Shown: piece by piece, positions 33,899-44,725 of the stretch
How the letters are laid out: every line of letters begins with the position of its first letter
Position numbering within the stretch: position 1 is the first letter of the stretch
From: Ceratobasidium sp. AG-K
Taxonomy: Eukaryota; Basidiomycota; Agaricomycetes; Cantharellales; Ceratobasidiaceae
Direction of reading: 5' to 3'
DNA length: 64,000 nt
NCBI GenBank assembly: GCA_037039685.1
Contig: JAWNGF010000002.1
Location: forward strand, 6,200,001-6,264,000
The notes under the pieces: generated by a model
The model's input: the letters and a program-made list of their open reading frames with translations, nothing else
The model's database searches: none
Told to the model about the DNA's origin: nothing
Program-made: the position numbers and the translations under genes

Positions 33899-35450
33899 CT
33901 ACCAACTCTGCGCCAGATAATCCGTAGTTTCCGTACCATTGATCACCCGATGCACCGGCTTGGCATGCTTGAGGAGGTCGGCGCTGAGATCGGTAGGGGA
34001 CCGTTGTCCATACTTGCTAATAGCTACAGCCAAAATGCCAGCAACGCGTGGTCTACCAACGATACTCAGCAATGATAGCACAGTAGCGACAGTGTACTCA
34101 CGCAGACATGGACGTTCCAGAAAGAACCCTAGAATCCGCGGGATTGCCAATCCATGCACTGAGAACGTTGACGCCTAGGGCCCAAACGTCGACCAGTGGA
34201 CCATAGTTGGAGAAACTGGCTCGGTCATCGTTCCTATCAACAGCACCGATGGTATTGGCCTGTTCCGACCCTAGCAGGGCTGGCGTTTTCCGCAGAGACT
34301 CCACTATTGCCAGCGGAAATGGTAAAGTGAATTCCCTGCTTGATGGCATCCCGTACTGCCTGGTCAACTGGATCATACGGTGACCCCCCGAGAGACATGT
34401 TTATGACGGCGGCTTGCGATGACGCTTTGCATCTTGGACAGCCCAGTTAATTCCTTCAATAATTCCAGAATAAGGGCCAGAGCCCTCGTCTGACAATACT
34501 ACGTGGCAGGTGGTGAGTTTGTATGTCAAATATAGATGCCCACGGTTAGATACTAACCTTTGACAGCCTTAATCTTTGCGCTAGTGGCGACGCCAAAGGT
34601 TTGCCCAACGGCCGTACCAGCGGTATCTAAGAGAGCTAGTAAGCACACTCAAGTTCTTGTCTAGTTGTCGTTCTACTTACGAGTGCCGTGGCCGTTGCCG
34701 TCGTGCTGCTTATACTAAACGAGGTTTGTTAAATGCGAAATCTCAGCTCAGCGGTCATTGTTACTCACCTCACCAATGGCAATCCCCCAAGACGCGCGTC
34801 CGCCAAAGCACTCGTGTTCGACATAGATGCCCTAATCATAATTCAGTACACGGTTCCCGGGCGACAGTGGCGCTATGACGTACAGTGTCAAGACCGTAGA
34901 CCACAGTTCCGGCACCATCGCCGTACAGCCCCCGCTCGGACCACGGTCGGGGGTCCATCTTGCTGTCAGAAGATGCTTCGTCGTCGCCGCGTCTCGGCCC
35001 GAGTGCTGGGCTGAACGCGAGGGTCAGTACACTCCTATGCAAATCCTATCGACATGACGCACACATCGATGTCGAGCGACGCGATCTGATCCTGCTCGAT
35101 GGACGCAATCCCGCTCATGGATCGAATGAAGGCGAGCACGCCGGAATCAGCAGGGACGTGTACCGCTACGCCGTGAAAGAAGTTGCCATAGTCGTAGGTT
35201 ATCGACGATCGCGAGCCAGGTTCAGTAAATTTCCGTTTTAACGTCTCGACAACCGCGGGTTTGGAAACTCCAGTCTTGAGCATCCTGATGAGAGAGTTAG
35301 CTCCGCATACTCGATAGCACAATTGCGAACTTACAGAATGTACGAGTCCGGTTCATATGGACCAGCGCGCTTGGTAATGGGAATGAGGGTGGGTGCGCCG
35401 AGGGCAGGAACAACGGCCGCAAGGATCGAAAGAATGAAAGTGGAGCGCAT
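33899..35450 (-). pseudogene. Subtilisin-like protease, copy D, frame-broken
   Basis: ATG at 35450. It has a signal peptide, an I9-like propeptide and Asp in VVYGLDT, His in DGNGHGT and Ser in SGTSMSA. Two frame changes lie in the catalytic exon: near 34420, just before INMSLGG, and near 34265, between ASPARV and ANTIGAVD. Outside these the sequence is well preserved, so decay is recent or the breaks are sequence errors. The end YLAQSW matches the family. Confidence 0.78.
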
Positions 35451-36183
35451 GGCAAACGACGGACAAAAGAGAAGCTTTGAGCGTGCAAAGAAGACTCTGC
35501 TGGGGATGCCGCAGCGATGTGCCGCCTTTTTGTAAACCCGAGGATCGTTTCAGCGAAGACCATTTTTTCGAAAAATGCCAACATGGAACCCGAGAAGAAT
35601 GACGAGGCCCTCGCTGGGGTTGCTGGTTCTTTCCGTGCCCATTCATACGTTCCACAACAGTAGTTCATACGGAACCGAGGTGGCGTTGGAGGTGAAAAGG
35701 ATGTGCAATCAACTACATTATGATCTTCGCTTACTTCATCTAGCCTGTCAACATCGCGCTTCGAAAATATCATACCGTCGAGTCGTGACATCGAAATACC
35801 AATTCATTGTTCAAACACTTGAAGAAGCCCAAATCAATTGACTTCTAGAATTTTGCTCGTTGGTAACCTTCGCCTTAACGCGAGTTCCACCAACCTGGCC
35901 AGTCGGCATTCCAAAGGAACAACCAGAATTTGAGTGCATACATACAACAAAAATAGCTGTGTGTGTGCAAGCTACATCTCAAAACTCGAATCTCGCTGTT
36001 CACGGTAGCCTCGCAACTCTACCTTATTGCTTGCGGCTGTCCAGCCGGGTGCGAAGAGTGATTTATAGCTTACTAAAGTGCAGACGTATCGACCCTCATT
36101 GACTCGCACCAAACCTAGGTGATTATGCATGTACTAACCCTAAGTTTAACCAAAACATATTGAGACGTTTCGTATAGACAGTA

Positions 36184-37734
36184 CTACCAAGACTGGGCGA
36201 GAAGGTCGGTTGTCTCCGGCGGAGTGCCTGTAACGACGTGCTTGGCATTTGCCTTGAGAGCATCGCTGAGAGTCTTGGGATCAGCATCGCCATGACTGCT
36301 TATTGCGATAGCAAGGATGCCCGCAACGTGAGGACTAGACACACACCAGTTCAACTTGTTATCATACGCGAGGAACGAGCTTATACTCACGTAGCCATGG
36401 ATGTACCAGAAATCGTATTCTCAGCGGAAGGATTACCGATCCAAGCGCTAGCCACGTCGACTCCTACCGCCCAAACATCGAGTGGCCTACCATAGTTGGA
36501 AAAATAGGCCATGGTGTTGTTCTGGTAGACAGCTCCGACGGTATTCGCCTCCCGTACCCGAGAGGGACTGACAAAGTCCGCATCCATGCTATCGTTGCCT
36601 GCGGCCACCACAATGTGAAGACCTCTTGCGATCGCAGTTCGCACGGCGGTATCCATCGGCTCTGAGCGGGTTCCGGCCAAGGATAGAATCGCGATGGACG
36701 GCGCACCGGTGCGCTTGGAATCTTCAACCGCGTAGTGTATCCCGGCGATTACATCTGATACGTAACCCGAGCCATCATCCTTCAATACTGTGCTATATGT
36801 TAACCATCCGCCAGATATATTAGTAAGTATTGACAACCCACCCTTGACTGCAACGATTGTTGCGCCAGTAGCGAGGCCATAATTTCGACAAACTGCGGTT
36901 GCGGCCGTGTCTAGGCAGCCCAAGTCAGCACGCCAGCAGGGTCATGCTAGCTAGGACGTCAACTCACGGGTTCCATGGCCGTTCCCGTCAGCGTCTGTTG
37001 TCTGATTTATCCAAATCGGTTAGTGTTTCCCTGATATCGGTGAAGACTCACACCAGCAAACGTCTTGCCCCAGCTCGCGCGCCCACCAAAACAATTGTGA
37101 CCGGTGTAAATGCCCTGTTACGGAATGAGCGCGAGCAGATGATGCCGGAAAAATAACCACATACCGTGTCTATCCCATAGATAACTACACCTTGCCCATC
37201 ACCCGTCGCGCCACGCTTGGTCGATAGTGATTCGAATGTGTTAATACGTCCGCCCTTTGGGCCCTCAGCCGTGTATGGGAGCCCATCGAGTCCAGGTCTG
37301 CCCATTTATGTCAGCTCGTTTTGAAGGGACACACAGCTCACAAGACTTACTCATACGAGACCAACATGACCCCATCCTGCTCGACGTACTCTACTCCTGG
37401 CATAGTCTGGACAAAAGACAGCGTATCGGAGCTAGCAATATACGCCGCAATACCGTGGAAGAAATCGTTATATTCATAAGTCATTGATGCTTGCGAGCCT
37501 GGCTCGGCAAACTTCTTTGCCAACATATCCACAAGCATAGCCTTGGATGAGTCGTCTTTAAATTTACTAAATGGGAGTTAGCCCAGGTTCTAAGTAGTTG
37601 ATACGACAGCCAACCTACATGATATAAGAGTTTGCATTGTGGGCACCCGCGCGTTTGGTGATGGAGATACGAGTGGGCGCACCAAACGCGGAGACAACGA
37701 GGGCGATGACCGAGAGCAAGAACGTCGCACGCAT
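36184..37734 (-). CDS. Secreted subtilisin-like protease, copy E
   Basis: ATG at 37734, signal peptide (MRATFLLSVIALVVSAFGA). The propeptide contains YEYNDFFHGIAAYI. The catalytic motifs are complete: Asp in VVIYGIDT, His in DGNGHGTH, the oxyanion Asn in AAGND and Ser in SGTSMAT, followed by PHVAGILAIAIS. No frame break was seen. It is more diverged than the other copies: the usual MSLGG block reads LSLAG and GAVDSSN reads GAVYQNN, which might alter substrate pockets. An extra linker (PKGGRINTFESLSTKRG) precedes the Asp motif. Probably active and secreted. Confidence 0.87.
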
Positions 37735-38196
37735 GGTGAAGGCTGTCGATAATAAGAGTCCCAGGGCGGAAGCCGCTGATCTCTGGAGCTAGGGAGACAC
37801 CGCGTTTTGTACCACCGCAGACAACGCCTGGGGCGTGCCACCAAATAAAGTTCCCGTTCCAAAGAAATTCCGTGCCGCTACGCTGTCAGTTGTGCTGCAT
37901 CGATATGCCATATAAGCCAGCCCGAGCACCAAATGAAGAAAGAAGACATCCTTCTTGATCATTTCCGGGACCGCAAGCATGGATTTCATCCTCAGCGCAC
38001 TTCGGAGATCCACGTTTCACGGGTCTCTGTGATTCTCGGATGACACTCATTTTCCAATTCCTCGTCTTGCCAAGGACGGATTCAATGAAATTCAATTGGT
38101 AGCCACGAGTTACATAACGCATATACCCAGTGACGTCCACACTAACCTGAGAGCCGCTTTTAATTTGTAGATTTTAGGCTCTCCAAGGGTCGTGGC

Positions 38197-39220
38197 TCAC
38201 CACTTGGTAGCCAAGAGGTTGGTCGTACGCGATAGTTCGCCGGTGACAACAGCACGGGCATGAGACTTGAGGCTGTCTGTAAGTGAAACTGGGGTGACAC
38301 TGCCATACTTGCTGAGAGCGAGAGCAAGGATACTGACCACGAAGGTACTGCAGTGTGGTTTCAAGGGTTTCTCAATGGTACTATAGAATGCGTCCACTTA
38401 TGTAGTCATAGAAGTACCGGAGATAGTGTTGGTTGGGGAAGTGCTGCCAATCCAAGCGCCGAGCGTGTTAACGCCTAGAGCCCTGATGTCAACGATCGAG
38501 CCGCAGTGAGAGAACGGCGCCTTCTTGTAGCTCGACTTGACAGCTCCGGCGGTCACGACAGTTGAAACGCGGGCACGGCTGGTGATCAAAGCTTCAACAT
38601 TGCTATTTCCGGCGGCGATGGTAAGGTGGAAGCCACCAGAAATGGCAATGCTAACGATGGTACCGAGAGCAGTGTAAGGGGCACACCAAGGGACATGGTA
38701 GCAATCGAAGGGCGGCCGTTGGCTTTGAAGGTGTTGTATGCGTAGTTAACGCCGCTGACTACATCCGAGTTGGAGCCGGATCCAGAGTCGGAGAGGACTA
38801 TGTACGGGTGACAAACGTTTAAACGTCAATTTGGTATTGCAAGGGTTGGCTTAGGCATACTCCCCTTGACAGCAATGACGTTTGCCGGAGTGTCTTGACC
38901 TTAAGTCATACCAGTAGCGGCACCGGCAGTGTCTAAGAGAAGCCAGGTTAGAGTGTTGGATCCATACTGAAATAGCTAGCAAGCTTACGAGTTCTGTGGC
39001 TGCTTACATCCTAGTTGACGTACTGAAAGTTCCAGGTTAGATAACGCGAGAAACATAGGTTTCACGACTTTCACCTCCGTTAGTCACACCCCGTTTGGCA
39101 CGTCCGCCGAAGCAGCTGCGAGCGGTGTAAATACTCCAACTCAAATGTAGCCCATCACAAACAGCACATCCTAGAGCTTTCTTACAGTGATGATTCCATA
39201 GCTGTCAACGCCAGCAGGTG
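38197..39220 (-). pseudogene. Subtilisin-like protease, copy F, decayed
   Basis: Only the catalytic part is left; no start codon, signal peptide or full propeptide is found. The C-terminal exon (ILALALSKYGSVTPVSL) and the Ser motif SGTSM are recognisable, but frame breaks lie upstream near 38690. The Asp motif has become YGIIT, losing the Asp, and the His region is not intact (near 38990-39010). This is an old pseudogene. Confidence 0.85.
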
Positions 39221-39565
39221 ATATAGGTGAACAGGATACGTCAGATCGCACTATCAGGATGTCTCTTCGTTCAGAAGTACTACCTTCGTATTGTTGGATA
39301 TATTCATCCGTAGTTGAGGTTTTGGTACCATGGTGAGCCTAAACGCCCAGTGAAGTTTGATTATATGCATGTTTTATGACTGGGTTGGATACTTTGAATA
39401 TTGGGCAACACGACACCGTTGATTCATTGTGAGATTTTACAAGGGTTGAGAGCCTTGTTGCGAGCTACGAATCTAACTAGTGGGTTTTAATTCACCGGTC
39501 CTAGTTAGAGTTTTCAATGGTGCAACCGGCCAGCCAGCCAAGAACTGAGCTGGGGTTTGGGAATA

Positions 39566-41029
39566 TTAGAAAGGCTGCGCAAGAAGATTCGTAGTACCGG
39601 AAGGAACACCGGCGACAATTGGGCGAGCGCCAATCTTTAGAGCGACGGCGAGCTGGGCTGGCGACTTATTCGGATTATTGCTAAGATGTACGGCAACCAG
39701 ACCAGCGACATACGCACTGCGCAATTGATATTAGTCACAAAACATTTTAATGACATTGATTACTGTTACTTACGCTGCGGATGATGTGCTGGAGATGGTA
39801 TTTGTGCTGTTAGGTCCGCCGATCCAAGCCGAGAGGATGTTGACACCGGGAGCCCAAACATCAACTACCGACCCGTAGCCAGAGAACGGTGCCTTGCGAT
39901 TGCTCGAGTCGACGGCACCAACAATGATGACCCCAGGAACACGACCCGGACTGGTGCTGCCGGCATCAACGTTGCTATTGCCTGCTGCAATAATAAATGG
40001 GAGACCACCAGCGATAGCGGTGCTGACGGCCGAGTCTAAGGCTGTGTTAGCACTACCACCGAAGGCGAAGTGAGCAACGGCAGAGTGGTTGCTCAAGCGG
40101 TATTGGTTATAGGCCCAGTTTATTCCAGCGATGACATCCGAACTAGTGCCGGCACCAGAGTCAGACAGGACTGTTAAGATTATATGAGTATTTCATCTTC
40201 AAGTCTGTTTCATGTCCTACCCTTAACGGCAATTGCGTTTGCCCGAGGTGCTCGACCATAGGTTGTTCCTACAGCAGTGCCCGCATTATCTAAGTTATTG
40301 CGCTTGGTTTATCATGATACTCTGTACTGAGGCAACGCGGATGCTTACGAGTACTAAGACCATTGCCGTCTTGATTGGTATACTACAAAATGTGAGTGTT
40401 AGTCAATAATGTTTAAACTGTTCTTAAATTACTCGCTCCACCAAATGTCGCACCCCAACGCGAACGTCCGCCAAAGCAGGAGTGAGCGGCATAGATACCA
40501 GTGCCGAATATATAAACATCAACACCAGCGCCATCCGCGCCGGCAAGACCCTCGACCGGTTCAGGAAGCTTAGAGAACTTGGAAAAGGTAGTCGACTCTC
40601 CACCTTGCCTGTAATTCAAATTTAGAGATGTAGAGTGAGAACAAAGTGGCCGTACTTGCTCGTCATCAATTGTCACAATACCGTCCTCGATGATGTATTC
40701 GACGTCCTTGGACTGGCGAACATAGTCCAGGTCCTTGCCCCTCAGGCTTGCCGCGTAGCCTTGGAAGACGGAACCGTACCTGTGTTCGATTTTGCCGCTG
40801 GTGGCTACGGCGATCAGTGCGTTAATGTGTGAGTCCTTGGAAATATTATCCCTAAGTTTACTGCAAAAAATGACTATTACCAAAATTTGCTTTGGAGAAC
40901 GAAATGAACAAACATAATGTATGAATCGGCCTTGACTGGACCGGCAAACTTGCTGATGGGTACGTTAGTGGGGGCGCCTAGGGCCGGGATGGTTGCCAGT
41001 AGGGAGATGAATATAGACGTGGTGTGCAT
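39566..41029 (-). CDS. Subtilisin-like pseudoprotease, copy G (Asp and His of the triad lost)
   Basis: ATG at 41029 with a signal peptide (MHTTSIFISLLATIPALGA), an I9 propeptide (YGSVFQGYAASLRGKDLDYV) and a full-length S8 domain. No frame break was found. However, the Asp motif reads VYIFGTG (Asp to Gly, codon 40503-40505) and the His motif GNGLSTR (His to Leu, codon 40356-40358, with Gly to Ser next to it). The Ser remains in SSTSSAA, though its Gly neighbour is lost. Two introns have GC donors (gcaagt and gcgagt), and the intron found in the Asp motif of copies A-F is absent. As a protein it should be inactive; it may be a recent pseudogene or a secreted decoy or regulator. Confidence 0.75.
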
Positions 41030-42467
41030 CGTCAATGAACCGGATAAGTAAATGGCTAGACCAAGCGCCGGGATTCAGCTAAATGACTAGGGTTAAAGTC
41101 TCTATACCAATCCCCTATGTCTTATATCCAAACAGCATGCTACTTGAAGCTTGGACCCACGAGGATGACTTCTACGTTATCTCTTAGGGGAGTTGTATAG
41201 GAGTCCATGTGACGAGAACTATGCAAGCAACATCCACTTACTGGCGGCTCGCATGGATCGTACAATCGACGGGTTCAATGGTGACACCGATGCAAGATAT
41301 ATGCACATGGATGGCGATAATCTGCTGCCCATCATGCTGGGAAAGTCTGGGCATCAAATGAGTTGTCCCGTAAGTCCACGAAGCCGCTTTATGTTTTATA
41401 AGCTTAATATCCTTTATTTGGAAGAGCTGTTGCGTGATTCAAAGCGGCCACCCCAGTCCAACTTTACAATCGATTGCTTCCTTTGAGTAGGCGGAGCCTT
41501 TTCCGGCGTTGTACCGCGTACCATGACGTAGCTCATCTCTCTGGCAATATCCACCATGATCAAGTACCGTGTGACCAATTTACGACCCAATGCCGTGTAT
41601 CAGTGACATAACTTGAACTCATATGAGATGAGGCTCACCCTGAACCAAGGATACAGAGATAAGCTCGAGGCGAAGCGTTCTGAGCACGAGCAAGTCTTTC
41701 AGAACTAAGATGCATATCGGCTAATATGGCGTGCCAGCGGCATGTGGTTTGTGATACCCATAAGAGGTAGGTATTCTTGATTGCGAGCACGCGTTCCGGA
41801 TCAATTATGTTGGCGCCGAGCCTTTAATCGAGAAATGCCGATATTGGTCATATAAAGCACCGAAGTGTGACTGTCACGCCAAGAGTCACGCTCCTGGCTG
41901 ATTTCGCTCGGGTCAACTTGCAGGTGAAAGAGTATAGCGCGTTCCCAGAATCGAAACAACCGTGTTGATTAGACATTCACCGTAGAATCATTCCAGGTAC
42001 GATTTTCTTCTGCATGCTTATTTTGGGGATCTTTCGGAACCGAATGGCGTTCCTTTGGGGGTGGTAATCTATCTGGGTGCATAAATTTAGTCGCATTGAA
42101 GGTGCCCTTCTACGTTTGAACAGCAATCAATCGCGGGAGCCCTCATTGGCGGGTTTTACTATGTGCGTGACATTTCCAGCCGTGCTACTCAAGGCGACTG
42201 GCGGCCCTGAGACAGAATTTCGATGAGGGTTGTAGTTTTGAACTTGCGCCAATACTTACCATCAAACGCCAGTCGTATGCGCCGTTCGCTGGCTCAGCCA
42301 AATATACAGATAAAGGGATTGATTCAAATTTCGAACGTTTACAAAGATATTTTACACTGGCACGAATCACGAATTGAAAGAGTGGCTTGCCAGATACAGT
42401 TCACTTCAGCCTATGGTGCAGCCAGCAGATCCAAGCTAACCAGCAACCTAGCGGCCGCCTTGGCTCC
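41030..42467. other. Intergenic between subtilase copies G and H
   Basis: About 1.4 kb with no supported gene. Open frames such as 41193-41486 (+) have no recognisable domain. Confidence 0.4.
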
Positions 42468-43880
42468 TTAGAAAGGCTGAGCGAGGAGGTTGGTGGTGCC
42501 AGAAGGAGCACCAGTGACAACCGCGCGAGCGCTCGACTTGAGGGCAGAGCTGACGGCAGCGGGAGTTCCACCGCTGTTGCCGATGCGGACGGCGATGTAG
42601 CCAGCGACGCGGGGGCTAGTAGTTATGTCAATCAAAGAGTGAATTGGACTCGGAAAAGGTTACTCACGAAGCCATGGAAGTACCCGAGATGGTGTTGGTG
42701 CGGGTGGTTCCGCCGATCCAGGCGCAGAGAACGTTGACACCGAGGCGCCCAGACGTCGACGACGGAACCATAGTTGGAGAACGACGCCTTGCGGTTGCTC
42801 GAGTCGACGGCACCGACGGTGTTGGCGACCGCAACACGGGCAGGGCTGGTGCTGGCCAGCATCAACGTTGCTGTTACCAGCGGCGATGGCAAAGTGGAGA
42901 CCACCGGCGACGGCATTGCTGACGGCCGTGTCAACAGCGGTGTTGGCACCACCACCGAGGGAAAGGTTGGCAACCGAGGGGCGTCCGCTGGCGCGGCCTG
43001 GGTGGCAGCCCAGTTAATTCCGGCAATAACGTCGGAGTTGGTGCCAGAGCCAGAGTCGGACAAGACCTTGACGGCGATGATGTTTGCGGAGGTGGCAACA
43101 CCGTAAGAAGCGCCGACAGCGGTTCCGGCAGTGTCTGATTATATGCGTAAATATGCGTATCGTTAGTCAAAAGCGCAGCTACTTACGGGTTCCGTGGCCA
43201 TTTCCGTCCTGGTTGGCGTACTGTCGAGTCGAAATGTTAGACCCTGGAGCTATAGTCATAATCCAAATACTTACGCCACCAAAGGTAGCACCCCAGCGGG
43301 CACGTCCACCGAAGCTCGAGTGAGCAGTGTAGATACCAGTGTCGATTCCGTAGACATCAACGCCAGCGCCGTTGGCACGCTTCTCGAGGCCCTCGACCTG
43401 AGTGTTGACCTCGGAGCGCTCGAGGAACGCAGCGGCCTCGTCACCTTGCCTATAACCTAGAGTTTAGATTCCGCACAAGAGTGTAAGTCCGAATGCTTAC
43501 TCGTAGTCGATGGTCATGATGCCGTCCTCAACAATGTATTCGACATCCTTGGACTGGCGAACAAAGTCGAGATCCTTGCCCTGGAGGCTGGCGGCGTAGC
43601 CCTGGAAGACAGCACCGTACTTGTACTGAACCCTGCCTCCGTTGGTCACGGCAGCGAGCAGAGCGTTGATGTGCGAGTCCTTGGAGACGCCATCCTTGAG
43701 CTTGCTATAAATCGAATAAAAATCAATATCAATTGCGGATGCGAAATGTAAACGCGAACATGATGTACGAGTTGGCCTTGACTGGGCCAGCAAACTTGCT
43801 GATGGGGACGTTGGTGGGGGCGGCGAGAGGGCCGGGATGATGAGTGCGAGAACAGCGGCGGAGATATAAGTAGCGCGCAT
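42468..43880 (-). pseudogene. Subtilisin-like protease, copy H, frame-broken
   Basis: ATG at 43880, very close to copies A and G in sequence. Triad motifs are all legible: Asp in VDVYGIDTG, His in GNGHGT, Ser in SGTSMAS. Four single-base frame changes are seen: near 43825 at the end of the signal peptide, near 42990, near 42855 and near 42745. The second and third cancel each other around the AAGNSN block. Like copy G it lacks the intron in the Asp motif. The promoter TATA box (43973-43980) is kept. Either a very recent pseudogene or an intact gene with sequence errors. Confidence 0.8.
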
Positions 43881-44725
43881 TGTGGACGAGTTGGACAAGT
43901 AGACCGGTTAGACTGAACTGAGCTGTTGCTGAAGCGACTGCTGCTGAGGAGTCAGTACGCTGTTTGCAGCATATTTTATACTCCGTCACCATCCTCCTCG
44001 AAGTTCGTTCCGCGAGGTCGTTGTGAGTCTCATGGACGGCTTATCGAGCAAAGGACTGGAAGGAAGTCTCGAATTCATGTGGCGAGGACCGGCGCGGCCA
44101 GCGTCGTAGCATCGCTGGTTCCCAACTCACATGGTTGCAACCACCTATTCGCTTTCACTAATAAGGATAACGCCATCAGCGCGTCCACTACTCACATGGC
44201 TTGTAACACCTCATCCAGCTAGCAAAGGCTCGGCACCCGCCAATATGCCGAAGAAGTAGATGTTCTCCGCTTCAGGATAAGGACGAGCTTGGCGACCATA
44301 TTTGGGTATCAAGTTGACGTGCTCGACTTCTATCATGTTGCAAGGCGGTCCCAGGTGCATATATGCGAATAACGACTTGGTATTCACAGGCGTCGACAAA
44401 GCGTCACTCACCAGCTCGACTGACTCGATCCTTCCCGCAATGACACCCAAGAATACACCGCAGCACACGACAATCTACTCGCGACCAAGATAAGAGTAAG
44501 CAATAAAGAAGCCAACGCGAACCTAGCGTGACAGGGTATCACGCATTCCTTGATTAGGTAACGCATACCTGTTTTAGTTGTGCCAAGGACTGGTAGGGCT
44601 AACTCTGACAGAATATAGATAACGCAAACGTGCATGTGCTCAGAACGCGAGTAGCTGGAGCGATGATGCTTTCATTAGAGAATCAACAGTGTGGGATCAT
44701 CCAGGCCAATTCGAACCCAGATCGC
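43881..44725. other. Intergenic, end of the subtilase array
   Basis: Carries the copy H promoter and the 3' flank of the dihydroorotate dehydrogenase gene. No supported gene. Confidence 0.4.
43973..43980 (-). promoter_or_regulatory. TATA box of subtilase copy H
   Basis: TATAAAAT on the minus strand, 93 nt upstream of the copy H start codon. Confidence 0.6.
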
